Source: Acidobacteriota bacterium (GTDB lineage: Bacteria; Acidobacteriota; Terriglobia; Acidiferrales; UBA7541). From it: a stretch of 17,938 nucleotides of DNA. The notes under the pieces were generated by a model, which was not told the origin of the DNA, did no database searches, and saw nothing but the letters and a program-made list of their open reading frames with translations. The stretch spans positions 1 to 17,938 of the forward strand of contig PMOP01000484.1 of the NCBI GenBank assembly GCA_003161495.1, read 5' to 3'. Shown piece by piece: positions 1-6,731 of the stretch (within the stretch, counting starts at the first letter, position 1; every line of letters starts with the position of its first letter). The position numbers were made by a program, and so were the translations under genes.

Positions 1-606
1 ACGTTCCCGATTTTTGCCGAGCCCATCCCTGAATTTCAGGGGCATGCCGCGCTCAAGACTCGTGACTTGCTGATCGTGCCGTCGGAAGCGGCGCGAGGCG
101 ATCACTGCTCGCCAGGCCCCAATGGAGATCGCGCGGGGCCGCACCTGGCATTCATGGTGGACATCACGAATGAAGCCACGCCGTGGCCCATCTCGACGTT
201 TCACGTGCCGGAAAATCCGGGGGATTATTGCGGCAGGGGAGGGCGCTTCGGGGCGCATGCGGTCGCCGAATCCTTTTATCCTCCCTATTACGGAAAAATT
301 GCGATTTTTTCCTGGTTCAACGCAGGGACTCGAGTTTTCGATATTCGCGATCCCTTTGCCGTGCAGGAGGTCGCTTATTTCATTCCCGCGCCGAATAAAA
401 ACACGATGGCTTTTTGCCCGGAGGATGGAATCAGCCATCCCGCCGGCGATCCCAAAATCACCGCTGCCTGCCAGAAAGTAATTGAAACGAACAACGTTGA
501 GGTGGACGATCGCGGCCTGATCTACAGCGCGGACCGCGCGGGAAGCGGATTGCACATCATGCGGCTTACCGGGCACGCGAAGGAAATTGTTCCGGGGGCG
601 AAATAA
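1..606 (+). CDS. LVIVD-repeat / beta-propeller protein, 3' fragment
   Basis: The reading frame is open from the first base of the window to the TAA at 604-606, so the gene starts outside and only about 201 C-terminal residues are visible. The fragment has the look of LVIVD-repeat propeller proteins: a stretch reading AGTRVFDIRDPFAVQEVAYF (strand, then 'D-I-R-D-P' turn, then strand), an earlier 'MVDITNEATPWPISTF' blade of the same plan, and 'VEVDDRGLIYSADRAGSGLHIM' as a closing blade. Such proteins are usually exported and of unknown biochemical function. The fragment holds four Cys and several His, but I see no haem motif or transmembrane segment. The first in-frame TTG (67) is not a real start, because the frame runs upstream of it without a stop. 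The family call is moderately sure and the function is unknown. Confidence 0.6.
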   Translation, partial: TFPIFAEPIPEFQGHAALKTRDLLIVPSEAARGDHCSPGPNGDRAGPHLAFMVDITNEATPWPISTFHVPENPGDYCGRGGRFGAHAVAESFYPPYYGKIAIFSWFNAGTRVFDIRDPFAVQEVAYFIPAPNKNTMAFCPEDGISHPAGDPKITAACQKVIETNNVEVDDRGLIYSADRAGSGLHIMRLTGHAKEIVPGAK

Positions 607-610
607 AAAG

Positions 611-708
611 TAGCACAGCCACTCCTGGCTGTGCGGGTTTCGGAACTTTTATGACATCTGGGTGTAGCCGCAATTATCAAAACCGCACAGCCAAGAGTGG
701 CTGTGCTA
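611..708. repeat. REP-like double hairpin (two inverted arms)
   Basis: A 30-base arm at 611-640 is matched by its reverse complement at 679-708 with 28 of 30 positions identical. Each arm is itself a hairpin: a 9-bp stem GCACAGCCA/TGGCTGTGC with a 4-base loop (CTCC in the left arm, AGAG in the right). About 38 unpaired bases lie between the arms. It starts four bases after the stop of the upstream gene. The plan, two inverted palindromic units in an intergenic space, is that of a BIME/REP pair. It may also stop transcription from both sides. There is no long T run. Confidence 0.75.
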
Positions 709-758
709 CATGTCGGCCTGCGTTTGTTGTCCCTTGCGAGGTGGTTTGCTAGCAAGGC

Positions 759-787
759 TTGTTTTGCCTATCGCGCGACTTCATAAT
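759..787 (+). promoter_or_regulatory. Candidate promoter for the TlpA-like gene
   Basis: TTGTTT (759-764), a 17-base spacer and CATAAT (782-787, 5/6 to consensus). Transcription would begin near 793-795, only a few bases before the ATG at 801. This argues against the longer reading frame beginning with the TTG at 759, which would overlap the -35 box. The -35 box is weak (3/6). Confidence 0.4.
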
Positions 788-800
788 AGGGATAGCTGCC

Positions 801-1679
801 ATGTTCAGAATGAACGCAAAACGATTCGTCGTGCTCGCTGTCGCCGGGCTAGGTTTGCTTTTGGCAGCGCGCACATTTCTTCCACGGGCCTCCGCTGCCG
901 CGCCCAGGCCAGTCGCAGATGGCGCGAACCAGCCAGTGATCCGCTTTGTGAAAAATCCTGAAATGGCGCCGGCGTTGCAAGCCGTGGACATTCTCGGAAA
1001 ACCGGTCAACAAGGACAACTGGGCCGGCAAAGTCGTGCTGGTGAATTTTTGGGCGACCTGGTGCCCGCCCTGCCGCGAGGAAATTCCCGAGCTGCTGGAG
1101 CTTAAAAAAGAATTCAAGGACCAGTTGGAGATCGTCGGCATTTCCGAGGACGACGACCCGCCGGCGAACGTGTTGAAATTCGCGCAGCAGAAGGGAATGA
1201 CCTATCCCATTGTGATGGCCACGCAAGAATTGATCGACGCCTACGGCGGCGTTCCGGCGTTGCCCACGTCGTTCCTGATCGATACGCAGGGCAGGGTGGT
1301 GCAGAAGCATAGCGGGCTGTATCCGATCAAGTCGTACGACCTCGAAATTCGATCGCTGCTGGGTCTGCCGACGGATGCGCGCGTGGAGACGTTCCTGGAT
1401 CAAGGGCAAGTCTTTCTGAAAAATGCGGCGAATGCGACCGAATTGCCCGGAGTAAGTTTCAAGGGTTTGACGGCTGAGCAGAAGAAGCAGGCCCTTCACC
1501 GGTTAAACGCGGAAAGCTGCACGTGCGGATGCAACCTGACGCTATCGCAATGCCGGGTGAACGACACCGGGTGTCCAGTCAGCGGCAAGCTTGCGGCGCA
1601 GGTCGTGAAGGAAGTCGTGAGGGGCGCGAAGCCGGCGCAAGCGCCGCCCGCCAAAGGGACGAGTTCAATCTCGCAGTAG
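801..1679 (+). CDS. Membrane-anchored TlpA/ResA-like thioredoxin with Cys-rich tail
   Basis: A 292-residue thiol-disulfide protein of the TlpA/ResA/AhpC-TSA class, which reduces or exchanges disulfides outside the cytoplasm. Residues about 7-33 form a signal anchor (basic KR, then a hydrophobic run, then ASAAA), so a periplasmic location is expected. The thioredoxin fold covers about 55-200, with the redox motif WCPPC (Cys88 and Cys91) and a cis-Pro region near 'VPALPTSFLID'. Beyond the fold is a tail of about 90 residues with five Cys in the pattern CTCGC-x6-C-x6-C (Cys240, 242, 244, 251, 258), followed by a Pro/Ala-rich end. This tail is not part of the standard family. ATG 801 is chosen over the TTG at 759 because a likely promoter overlaps the longer frame; ATG 810 is also possible. 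The ribosome binding site is weak (AGGGAT). msrA lies 103 bases downstream on the same strand. Confidence 0.85.
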   Translation: MFRMNAKRFVVLAVAGLGLLLAARTFLPRASAAAPRPVADGANQPVIRFVKNPEMAPALQAVDILGKPVNKDNWAGKVVLVNFWATWCPPCREEIPELLELKKEFKDQLEIVGISEDDDPPANVLKFAQQKGMTYPIVMATQELIDAYGGVPALPTSFLIDTQGRVVQKHSGLYPIKSYDLEIRSLLGLPTDARVETFLDQGQVFLKNAANATELPGVSFKGLTAEQKKQALHRLNAESCTCGCNLTLSQCRVNDTGCPVSGKLAAQVVKEVVRGAKPAQAPPAKGTSSISQ

Positions 1680-1685
1680 GTTTAC

Positions 1686-1767
1686 GTAGGACGGGCTTCA
1701 GCCTGTCGCGTTTGAATTCTTCTAACTATTTCAAAATTGAAAAGCGACAGGCTGAAGCCCGTCCTAC
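1686..1767. repeat. Long inverted repeat, second REP-like pair
   Basis: The 24 bases at 1686-1709 (beginning GTAGGACGGGCTTCAG) are repeated exactly as the reverse complement at 1744-1767, with about 34 AT-rich bases between. The match continues for three more bases if one G is skipped. Each arm contains a small inner palindrome (GGCTTCAGCC). The element begins six bases after the tlpA-like stop and ends one base before the GGAGG ribosome binding site of msrA. The sequence differs from the 611-708 element. As RNA it would fold into one very stable stem. Confidence 0.75.
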
Positions 1768-1782
1768 TGGAGGCACAATCCC

Positions 1783-2415
1783 ATGTTTTCAAGCGGACCC
1801 AGTTGCAATTCATCGAGTGAGGTTGTGGCCCTTCCGGATCCCGCGGCGGACAACCCGCTCGCCGCGGCAAAGGGGCGGGAGACGGCTGTCGTCGCGGGCG
1901 GCTGCTTCTGGGGAATTCAGGCGGTGTTTGAACGCTTGAAGGGCGTCGTTCGCGCCACTTCCGGATATTCGGGAGGTGCGGCAAACACGGCGACGTATGA
2001 AAAAGTGTGTTCGGGCCGCACGGGCCACGCGGAGGCTGTTGAAATTATTTTCGATCCGTCGCAGATTTCGTTCGGGCAGATCCTGAAAGTGTTCTTTTCC
2101 GTGGCGCACGATCCGACGCAGCTTAACCGGCAGGGACCCGATCGCGGCACGCAATATCGTTCCGCGATATTTTACACTTCGGAAGACCAGAAGCGCATCA
2201 GCGAGGCTTACGTGAAGCAGCTGGATTCGGCCAAAGTATTCCGGGAGCCGATTGTCACGCAGATTGTTCCGCTCGAAGCTTTTTATCCCGCCGAGGATTA
2301 TCACCAGGGATATATGGATCTGCATCCCGAGAACATGTACATCGTGATCAACGATTATCCCAAGGTGGAAAATCTGCGCAAGCATTATCCCTCGATGTTT
2401 GTGGAGAAGAAATAA
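1783..2415 (+). CDS. msrA: Peptide methionine (S)-S-oxide reductase MsrA
   Basis: Reduces the S epimer of methionine sulfoxide in proteins back to methionine, using thiol reductant. The 210-residue protein carries the defining GGCFWG motif with the catalytic Cys41, then 'GYSGG', 'VCSGRTGHAE', 'FFSVAHDPTQ' and 'DRGTQYRSAIFY', and the closing 'DYHQGYMDLHP' block, all typical of MsrA. Length is normal. The only Cys residues are 8, 41 and 76. The C-terminal resolving Cys pair found in E. coli MsrA is missing, since the chain ends at SMFVEKK. No signal peptide is visible, so a cytoplasmic location is likely. The ATG at 1783 has a strong GGAGG nine bases upstream. The long inverted repeat ends just before that site. 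There is no clear promoter of its own; cotranscription with the thioredoxin gene is possible but would have to pass the hairpin. Confidence 0.93.
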   Translation: MFSSGPSCNSSSEVVALPDPAADNPLAAAKGRETAVVAGGCFWGIQAVFERLKGVVRATSGYSGGAANTATYEKVCSGRTGHAEAVEIIFDPSQISFGQILKVFFSVAHDPTQLNRQGPDRGTQYRSAIFYTSEDQKRISEAYVKQLDSAKVFREPIVTQIVPLEAFYPAEDYHQGYMDLHPENMYIVINDYPKVENLRKHYPSMFVEKK

Positions 2416-2423
2416 GGGAAACT

Positions 2424-2456
2424 AAGGAAATTGAGGAAATTAAGGAAATTAAGGAA
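2424..2456. repeat. 9-bp tandem repeat, AAGGAAATT x 3.7
   Basis: Four tandem copies, the last incomplete: AAGGAAATT (2424), GAGGAAATT (2433), AAGGAAATT (2442) and AAGGAA (2451). The only difference is one A/G change. The tract starts eight bases after the msrA stop and lies between convergent genes. Purine-rich on the plus strand. The following 2466-2490 is GC-rich with short palindromes but no clear terminator. Confidence 0.8.
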
Positions 2457-2490
2457 CGGCTATATTTAGCAGCGCCCGGCGCCGCGGCGG

Positions 2491-3156
2491 CTATCTAAGT
2501 TTGTCGAGATTGTATTTCGTTTCCAATGACTGTCCGAAGGGGAGCATAACCTTGACCGTCGCCTTGCCCGGCGCGAATTGCTCGGCGTCGAATTGCAAAA
2601 CGATTTCCCGCGTGTAGGCGAAGCAATTGGAATAAGTTGCATTGTTTTGCCAGGAGGTGGGATCGCACAGTAGTGTGCTGGTTACCTTCCGCGGTTCGAT
2701 CGTGTTCAATTGGTTGACGGCAACCTTGAAACTATCCGCGGGCGGGGTAGGACCGGAATAGCCTGTTCTGAGCGAAGCCAGGACTCGCACAATAACCAGT
2801 CCTGGCTTCGCCTGGTAATCCGTCTGGGCTTGAAACTTGGAATACTGCGTCGTCCCCAGGGATCGCAATACGATCTGCTCGTACGGCGTCCGGAATTCCA
2901 CGGATGATACAAACACAATTGGGTTATCGGACGGGTATTTGAAATCGTGCTCGTACTGGTTTAGAAAATCCGTGAGCTCTTCGTGGTTGGATGTTTGGCC
3001 GAGAGAATACGCATCTTGAACTTCTTCCGACTGAAGCGCGGGGCTGAACGCCAGCGCTTTCAGCGATAAGAGAGCGCAAAAGGCGAGCGCAAATGCCTGA
3101 ATTCGCGCCATTCTGGCCAGCAGTGAAGAGAATCCTAAACTTCTACGCGGCTTCAT
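2491..3156 (-). CDS. Secreted protein of unknown function
   Basis: I do not recognise this 221-residue protein. It has an N-terminal basic stretch (MKPRR) and then a signal peptide, with a hydrophobic core at about 22-37 ending ALAFS. The mature part is soluble-looking, with no transmembrane segment, and has a Cys pair late in the chain (LLCDPTSW ... NCFAYTRE) that could form a disulfide if exported. A second Met at residue 16 (ATG at 3111-3109) gives a more usual signal peptide of about 22 residues and may be the true start. The ATG at 3156 has only a weak purine stretch before it (AGAAG), and a TATACT box at 3170-3165 would place transcription almost on it. It lies 131 bases downstream of the barrel gene on the same strand, with a likely terminator between them, so it is probably a separate unit. 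Confidence 0.65.
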   Translation of the reverse strand: MKPRRSLGFSSLLARMARIQAFALAFCALLSLKALAFSPALQSEEVQDAYSLGQTSNHEELTDFLNQYEHDFKYPSDNPIVFVSSVEFRTPYEQIVLRSLGTTQYSKFQAQTDYQAKPGLVIVRVLASLRTGYSGPTPPADSFKVAVNQLNTIEPRKVTSTLLCDPTSWQNNATYSNCFAYTREIVLQFDAEQFAPGKATVKVMLPFGQSLETKYNLDKLR

Positions 3157-3187
3157 TACTTCTAAGTATACCGCAAAATCGGGAAGT

Positions 3188-3229
3188 CAAAATCCCCATC
3201 CTTGTCCGCCGTGGCAGACAGGGATGGGG
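3188..3229 (-). terminator. Likely terminator after the barrel gene (13-bp hairpin)
   Basis: CCCCATCCTTGTC (3194-3206) pairs with GACAGGGATGGGG (3217-3229) at 12 of 13 positions, with a 10-base loop region that contains a further GCC/GGC pairing. On the minus strand the stem is followed by ATTTTG, a short T run. It sits 58 bases past the barrel stop. It could equally be a third intergenic REP-like palindrome. Confidence 0.5.
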
Positions 3230-3287
3230 CACGGGGCTTTCCCGACGGCTCGCGTGCTCACGATCGATTCGGCCTCGGCGTTCCCAG

Positions 3288-4211
3288 TTAGAAATTAAAT
3301 CCGACGCCGAAGGAAACGATGGGAAAGAAACGGTAGGGATTGATGTCGTTCTTGATTTTTAGTTGCTGGGCCTGAATGTTCGCTTGCACCGTCGAATCGC
3401 TGGCGATGGGGCGGCAGATGGTTCCCGTGGTGTCGCAGACATTTCCCGTGAAGTTCAGCGCCACACGGGCCGAGCCCTGGTAGGCTCCGCCTACTTCAAA
3501 AAGAAAGCTGTAGTGCCGCCCGTTCCTCGGAATCAGGTTGCCGACGCCGACCATGATCGAGGGCGCGACTTTTACGAAATCGAGCGTGCCCGTTCCGGCG
3601 ACCGGTGCGTTAGGATCGCTTTCGTAGGTCGTGCCGCCCAGGCTGAAGTTTTGTCCGCCGGGGACGGCTGCCGTCGCAGTCACCGAGTTGCCGTTGTAGA
3701 AGAGGACGCCGGGGCTGACGTGAAAACCGCCGAAAGGGAACCAGTCCAGGGACGCTTGACCGGATTGGAAGCGCAAATTTCCATCGTAATTAATTCCATT
3801 ATTCGTAATGCCACGGCTGTACCGGAACATGTTGAACCCCGCGCGCACGTTTAATTTGCCCGCCAGCGGAACGGCCGTTTCGATCCCCACGCCCAGCGTT
3901 GAAATTTTTACTCCGATGCCGACATGAGAGGAACTTTTCTTCGCAGGGCCTTCAGGGGCCGGGGCCGGATCTGCCGGGGCGGAATTTTCCGCAGCGTCGC
4001 TGGCCGCAATATCCGGTTGGGAATCGGGTAGAACCACCGAATCCGGCGAAACATAGGCCAGGAAAACCCGACCAGAATGATTCTCCGCAACAGTCATTTG
4101 CTCGCCACTCGGAGCAAACCCCAAATCTGATTGGCCGAAACAGGCCGCACACCATCCCGCGGTTACGAAAAACGCCAACGGCAACGCCAAAAGCGCAGTC
4201 TTAGCCCTCAT
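3288..4211 (-). CDS. Outer-membrane beta-barrel protein
   Basis: A 307-residue exported protein. Residues 1-27 are a signal peptide (MRAKT, hydrophobic core, ACFGQ). Residues about 28-95 are a low-complexity, Pro/Ala/Asp-rich region ending in a KKSSSH linker. From about 96 the chain alternates short amphipathic strands (VGIGVKISTLGVGIETAVPL, LNVRAGFNMFRYSRG, ASLDWFPF, VSPGVLFYNG, FLFEVGGAYQGSARVALNF) and ends in Phe (SFGVGFNF), the usual C-terminal signature for outer-membrane insertion. The barrel looks like 8-10 strands and the ligand is unknown. Two Cys (DTTGTICRP and NVCDTTG) lie close together in an apparent loop. The ATG at 4211 has AGGAGA eight bases upstream, and a strong promoter precedes it. 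Porin, adhesin and structural roles cannot be told apart. Confidence 0.75.
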   Translation of the reverse strand: MRAKTALLALPLAFFVTAGWCAACFGQSDLGFAPSGEQMTVAENHSGRVFLAYVSPDSVVLPDSQPDIAASDAAENSAPADPAPAPEGPAKKSSSHVGIGVKISTLGVGIETAVPLAGKLNVRAGFNMFRYSRGITNNGINYDGNLRFQSGQASLDWFPFGGFHVSPGVLFYNGNSVTATAAVPGGQNFSLGGTTYESDPNAPVAGTGTLDFVKVAPSIMVGVGNLIPRNGRHYSFLFEVGGAYQGSARVALNFTGNVCDTTGTICRPIASDSTVQANIQAQQLKIKNDINPYRFFPIVSFGVGFNF

Positions 4212-4282
4212 AATATTCTCCTGTGTATTAGTTCAAGCAGCGCGTTTGAGAGGAAATCCGCAGCGAAAACGTCGCTACAATC

Positions 4283-4311
4283 ACCTTATCTTTGGGGCCC
4301 GGGAGTGTCAA
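4283..4311 (-). promoter_or_regulatory. Sigma70-type promoter for the barrel gene
   Basis: Minus strand: TTGACA (4311-4306, perfect), a 17-base spacer and TAAGGT (4288-4283, 3/6). The start would fall near 4276, giving a leader of about 65 bases before the ATG at 4211. The perfect -35 box and ideal spacing are the main support. Confidence 0.5.
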
Positions 4312-4403
4312 TTTCAGATGCCGGCGCGTGTGCCTGAACGATACGAGTGTGATTTTAGACAAGGTTTTAAGACGCGATGAAAGGATGGCGGAGTCCGTGC
4401 CAC

Positions 4404-4438
4404 AAAAAAACGGAGGCCGTTGTCCACGGCCTCCGTTT
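4404..4438 (-). terminator. Intrinsic terminator of the haem/propeller gene
   Basis: On the minus strand a perfect 12-bp stem (AACGGAGGCCGT paired with ACGGCCTCCGTT) with a 5-base loop is followed directly by a run of seven T. The stop codon of the 4459-6636 gene lies about 21 bases before it. It also isolates that gene from the barrel gene downstream. Confidence 0.93.
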
Positions 4439-4458
4439 ACCAAATGTTCAATGGTTAA

Positions 4459-6636
4459 CTAGTTCGCCAGAGGGTCCGGGCGCAACTGGAACTTGACGGC
4501 CTTGCTGGTTGTACCCTTGCCGCCTTCGATGTGCCACGGAGCGCGCGTGGCGTACGTCGACCAGATGCCCTTGCCCTTCCAGCCGGCCTTGGGATCGTCG
4601 ATGCGGCCGTCCATGCTCTTGGCGAAGAAGCCCATCGGGTAGGGAACGCGCATGACCACCCACTTGCCCGTCTGCGGATCGAGGGCTTCGAGCGCGTCCA
4701 TGTCGTTCGCGGTGACGATTGGAGTATTCTTGCCCATTCCGAACGTGTCGAATTGATCGACCCAGTTGTAATAGTTCGTGTCGGCGCTGCCGTAGTCCGT
4801 GGTGCCCTGGAAGCTTGGGCCGGGCGTGCGGTACAGAGTCCAGCCTTCAGGGCAGTGCTGGCCGGTGGCCGTGGGGCCGTTGAGCGGGCCCTTGCATTTG
4901 CGGCGGTCAAAGCTGGCAAAGTGTCCGCTGGCGAGCACGGTCCAAACCACACCGTCGCGAGTGATGTCCATTCCGCGCGGTGAAAAGCCCTGCACGGGGG
5001 CTTTCGGATTGTTCCACGGCACTTCGTAGATTTCCGCGAGCGAAGTGCGCGCCGGGTCCGAGCCGGGATTCAAGCGGACGAGGGCGCCGGGGAATCCGAG
5101 CACTGTGCCCCAGATCGAGCCGTCAGCGGGGCTCGGGCTGACGCCGTAGAAGCCCACCTTGATGCGCATATCTTTGGTGGGATCCATCGGCTGTCCTGCT
5201 TCTGTGTATTCGTCCCTCTTGCCGTTTCCGTTCGTGTCCAGAATGAACGGCGTCCAGCCCTGCGATTTCTCGGCGTCGTGTGTCTCATCCCACATTTTGA
5301 TGTTCAGCCAGCCGACATTGTCGCCGCCGGGATTGCTGAACCAAAGTGTGCTGTTGGCGTCTTCGGCGAACATCAGGTGTTGCGTGCTGGTGCACAGATC
5401 GATGAGTTCCCACTTTCCGGTCTTGGGATCGTAAACGTTAGTCTGCCGCGAGCTGTTCTTCAGTGGAAGAACCTCTGCGGACTCGAGGCTGGAACCTTTT
5501 TGGCAGTAGGCAGGATTATCGCGGTCGCGCGTAGCCGCCGCGGTCCAGATTCGGCCCTTGGAATCCATCATCAAGCTATGCGCCGTGGCGTGAGAGATGG
5601 CGACCGGCTCATTGCCCCAGTACGGCGAAGGCTCGAGCACTTCTTCCGGCTCGGCCATCGGTGTGCCTGGCTTGTATGGTATCGCAATCTGGCTGAACGA
5701 GTTCTTGGACGGATCGAGGACGGTGATGAAGTCCGAGCTGTCTTCGTGAACCCCGTAAACAAGTCCGTTGGGATTTGAATTCACATTGCGGCGATCGACG
5801 GAAATTTCATCATGGAAATATTCTTTAGGAGTGGCCCAGTCCCACTGCGTGATCACGACGTTGCGCTCCATGCCTTGCGGGCGCGGAGGAACCGGCGGCA
5901 ATTCGCCGGCCTTGATGCGATCGGTCCAGTCGCCGTATTCGGCGAGGGCGCGCTTGCGGCCCATGCGTGTCGCCACGGCGCTCATCATGCTGCCAACTTG
6001 CGCGGACTGGATGCGGCGATCCCATGCGGCTGCGGAAGTATCAAACGCGCCGAGAGTGGAAGGAATCGTGCGCGTGGCTTTGTCGCCTAGCTGGTGGCAG
6101 GCTTCGCAGCCGTCGGTCTTCACCATCTCCACCCAATTTCCCTGATCCTTGATGCGCTCGGAAATTCCGTTTCCTTTTTCACCGGTGCCGGGGAAATCGC
6201 TCTTCGGCGGAATGTGCAGCATGGAATACCAGTACGCGGCGGGATAATATTGCGCGGCTTCGTGCGCATCCGGCGCGAGCACGGCGGTCAAGTTGAGCAT
6301 TTTTCCGGGCGCGGCTTTTACTTTCGGAGAATCCACGAGGCCGTAGCCGCGCACCCAGACGTCGTAATTCGCTTTCGGAAGTTCAGGAATCACGTAGCGG
6401 CCCTGATCGTCGGTGACGACAATCTTGCGGTACCCGGTGGGCAGGTCTTTTGTTTCCGCGATGACCCACACGCCCGCTTCCGGGCCCTTCGAGCTTGTTA
6501 CCAAGCCGCCAATATCGTCGGAGACGATTTTAATTTCCGCGGCGGGTTTTCCGGCCGTGCGACCGGTGCGTGCGATTCCCAATACTGCGGCGAAACCGAT
6601 CGCCACGATTCCGAGGTACGACATTTTCTTGTTCAT
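4459..6636 (-). CDS. Exported CarboxypepD_reg-like / c-type haem / Vgb-like propeller protein
   Basis: A 725-residue exported protein. Residues 5-29 form a signal peptide or anchor (MNKK, hydrophobic core, IARTGRTAG). Residues about 42-120 match a carboxypeptidase-regulatory-like beta sandwich (GGLVTSSKGPEAGVWVIA, TDDQGRYVIPELPKANYDVW). A single haem-attachment motif CEACH lies at 177-181. From about 270 to the end are propeller-like blades as in virginiamycin B lyase-like proteins (MDSKGRIWTAAATRD, DPKTGKWELI, ANSTLWFSNPG, ADGSIWGTV, TRDGVVWTVLASG, DPQTGKWVVM). A periplasmic electron-transfer or sensing role is plausible, but the substrate is unknown; a true lyase activity is not implied. 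The frame extends 16 codons upstream of ATG 6636, but only this ATG has a ribosome binding site (AAGGAG) and a signal peptide at the right place. Its own promoter and terminator make it monocistronic. A shorter-looking relative begins at 16445. Confidence 0.8.
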   Translation of the reverse strand: MNKKMSYLGIVAIGFAAVLGIARTGRTAGKPAAEIKIVSDDIGGLVTSSKGPEAGVWVIAETKDLPTGYRKIVVTDDQGRYVIPELPKANYDVWVRGYGLVDSPKVKAAPGKMLNLTAVLAPDAHEAAQYYPAAYWYSMLHIPPKSDFPGTGEKGNGISERIKDQGNWVEMVKTDGCEACHQLGDKATRTIPSTLGAFDTSAAAWDRRIQSAQVGSMMSAVATRMGRKRALAEYGDWTDRIKAGELPPVPPRPQGMERNVVITQWDWATPKEYFHDEISVDRRNVNSNPNGLVYGVHEDSSDFITVLDPSKNSFSQIAIPYKPGTPMAEPEEVLEPSPYWGNEPVAISHATAHSLMMDSKGRIWTAAATRDRDNPAYCQKGSSLESAEVLPLKNSSRQTNVYDPKTGKWELIDLCTSTQHLMFAEDANSTLWFSNPGGDNVGWLNIKMWDETHDAEKSQGWTPFILDTNGNGKRDEYTEAGQPMDPTKDMRIKVGFYGVSPSPADGSIWGTVLGFPGALVRLNPGSDPARTSLAEIYEVPWNNPKAPVQGFSPRGMDITRDGVVWTVLASGHFASFDRRKCKGPLNGPTATGQHCPEGWTLYRTPGPSFQGTTDYGSADTNYYNWVDQFDTFGMGKNTPIVTANDMDALEALDPQTGKWVVMRVPYPMGFFAKSMDGRIDDPKAGWKGKGIWSTYATRAPWHIEGGKGTTSKAVKFQLRPDPLAN

Positions 6637-6675
6637 GACGGCTGATCTCCTTCGGCGGCTGGGCCAAGGCCAGGG

Positions 6676-6699
6676 CATCCTCAATCGAAGATTGGGATG
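6676..6699 (-). promoter_or_regulatory. Hairpin in the 5' leader of the haem/propeller mRNA
   Basis: On the minus strand CATCCCAATC, a TTC loop, then GATTG-A-GGATG forms a 10-bp stem with one bulged A. It falls inside the predicted leader (start near 6725, ATG at 6636) and about 30 bases before the ribosome binding site. It may stabilise the message or do nothing. No known riboswitch pattern is seen. Confidence 0.35.
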
Positions 6700-6731
6700 T
6701 GGAACGACAACATAATCTCAGGCCGTAAGAA

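Noticed and set aside
3165..3190. TTGACT ... TATACT promoter for the 2491-3156 gene
   Set aside because: The spacer is only 14 bases, too short for a normal sigma70 promoter. The TATACT box alone is kept as a remark.
4448..4952. Minus-strand frames overlapping the end of the haem/propeller gene
   Set aside because: They share the strand but are in other frames of a clear gene, with Arg/Pro/Thr-rich shadow composition.
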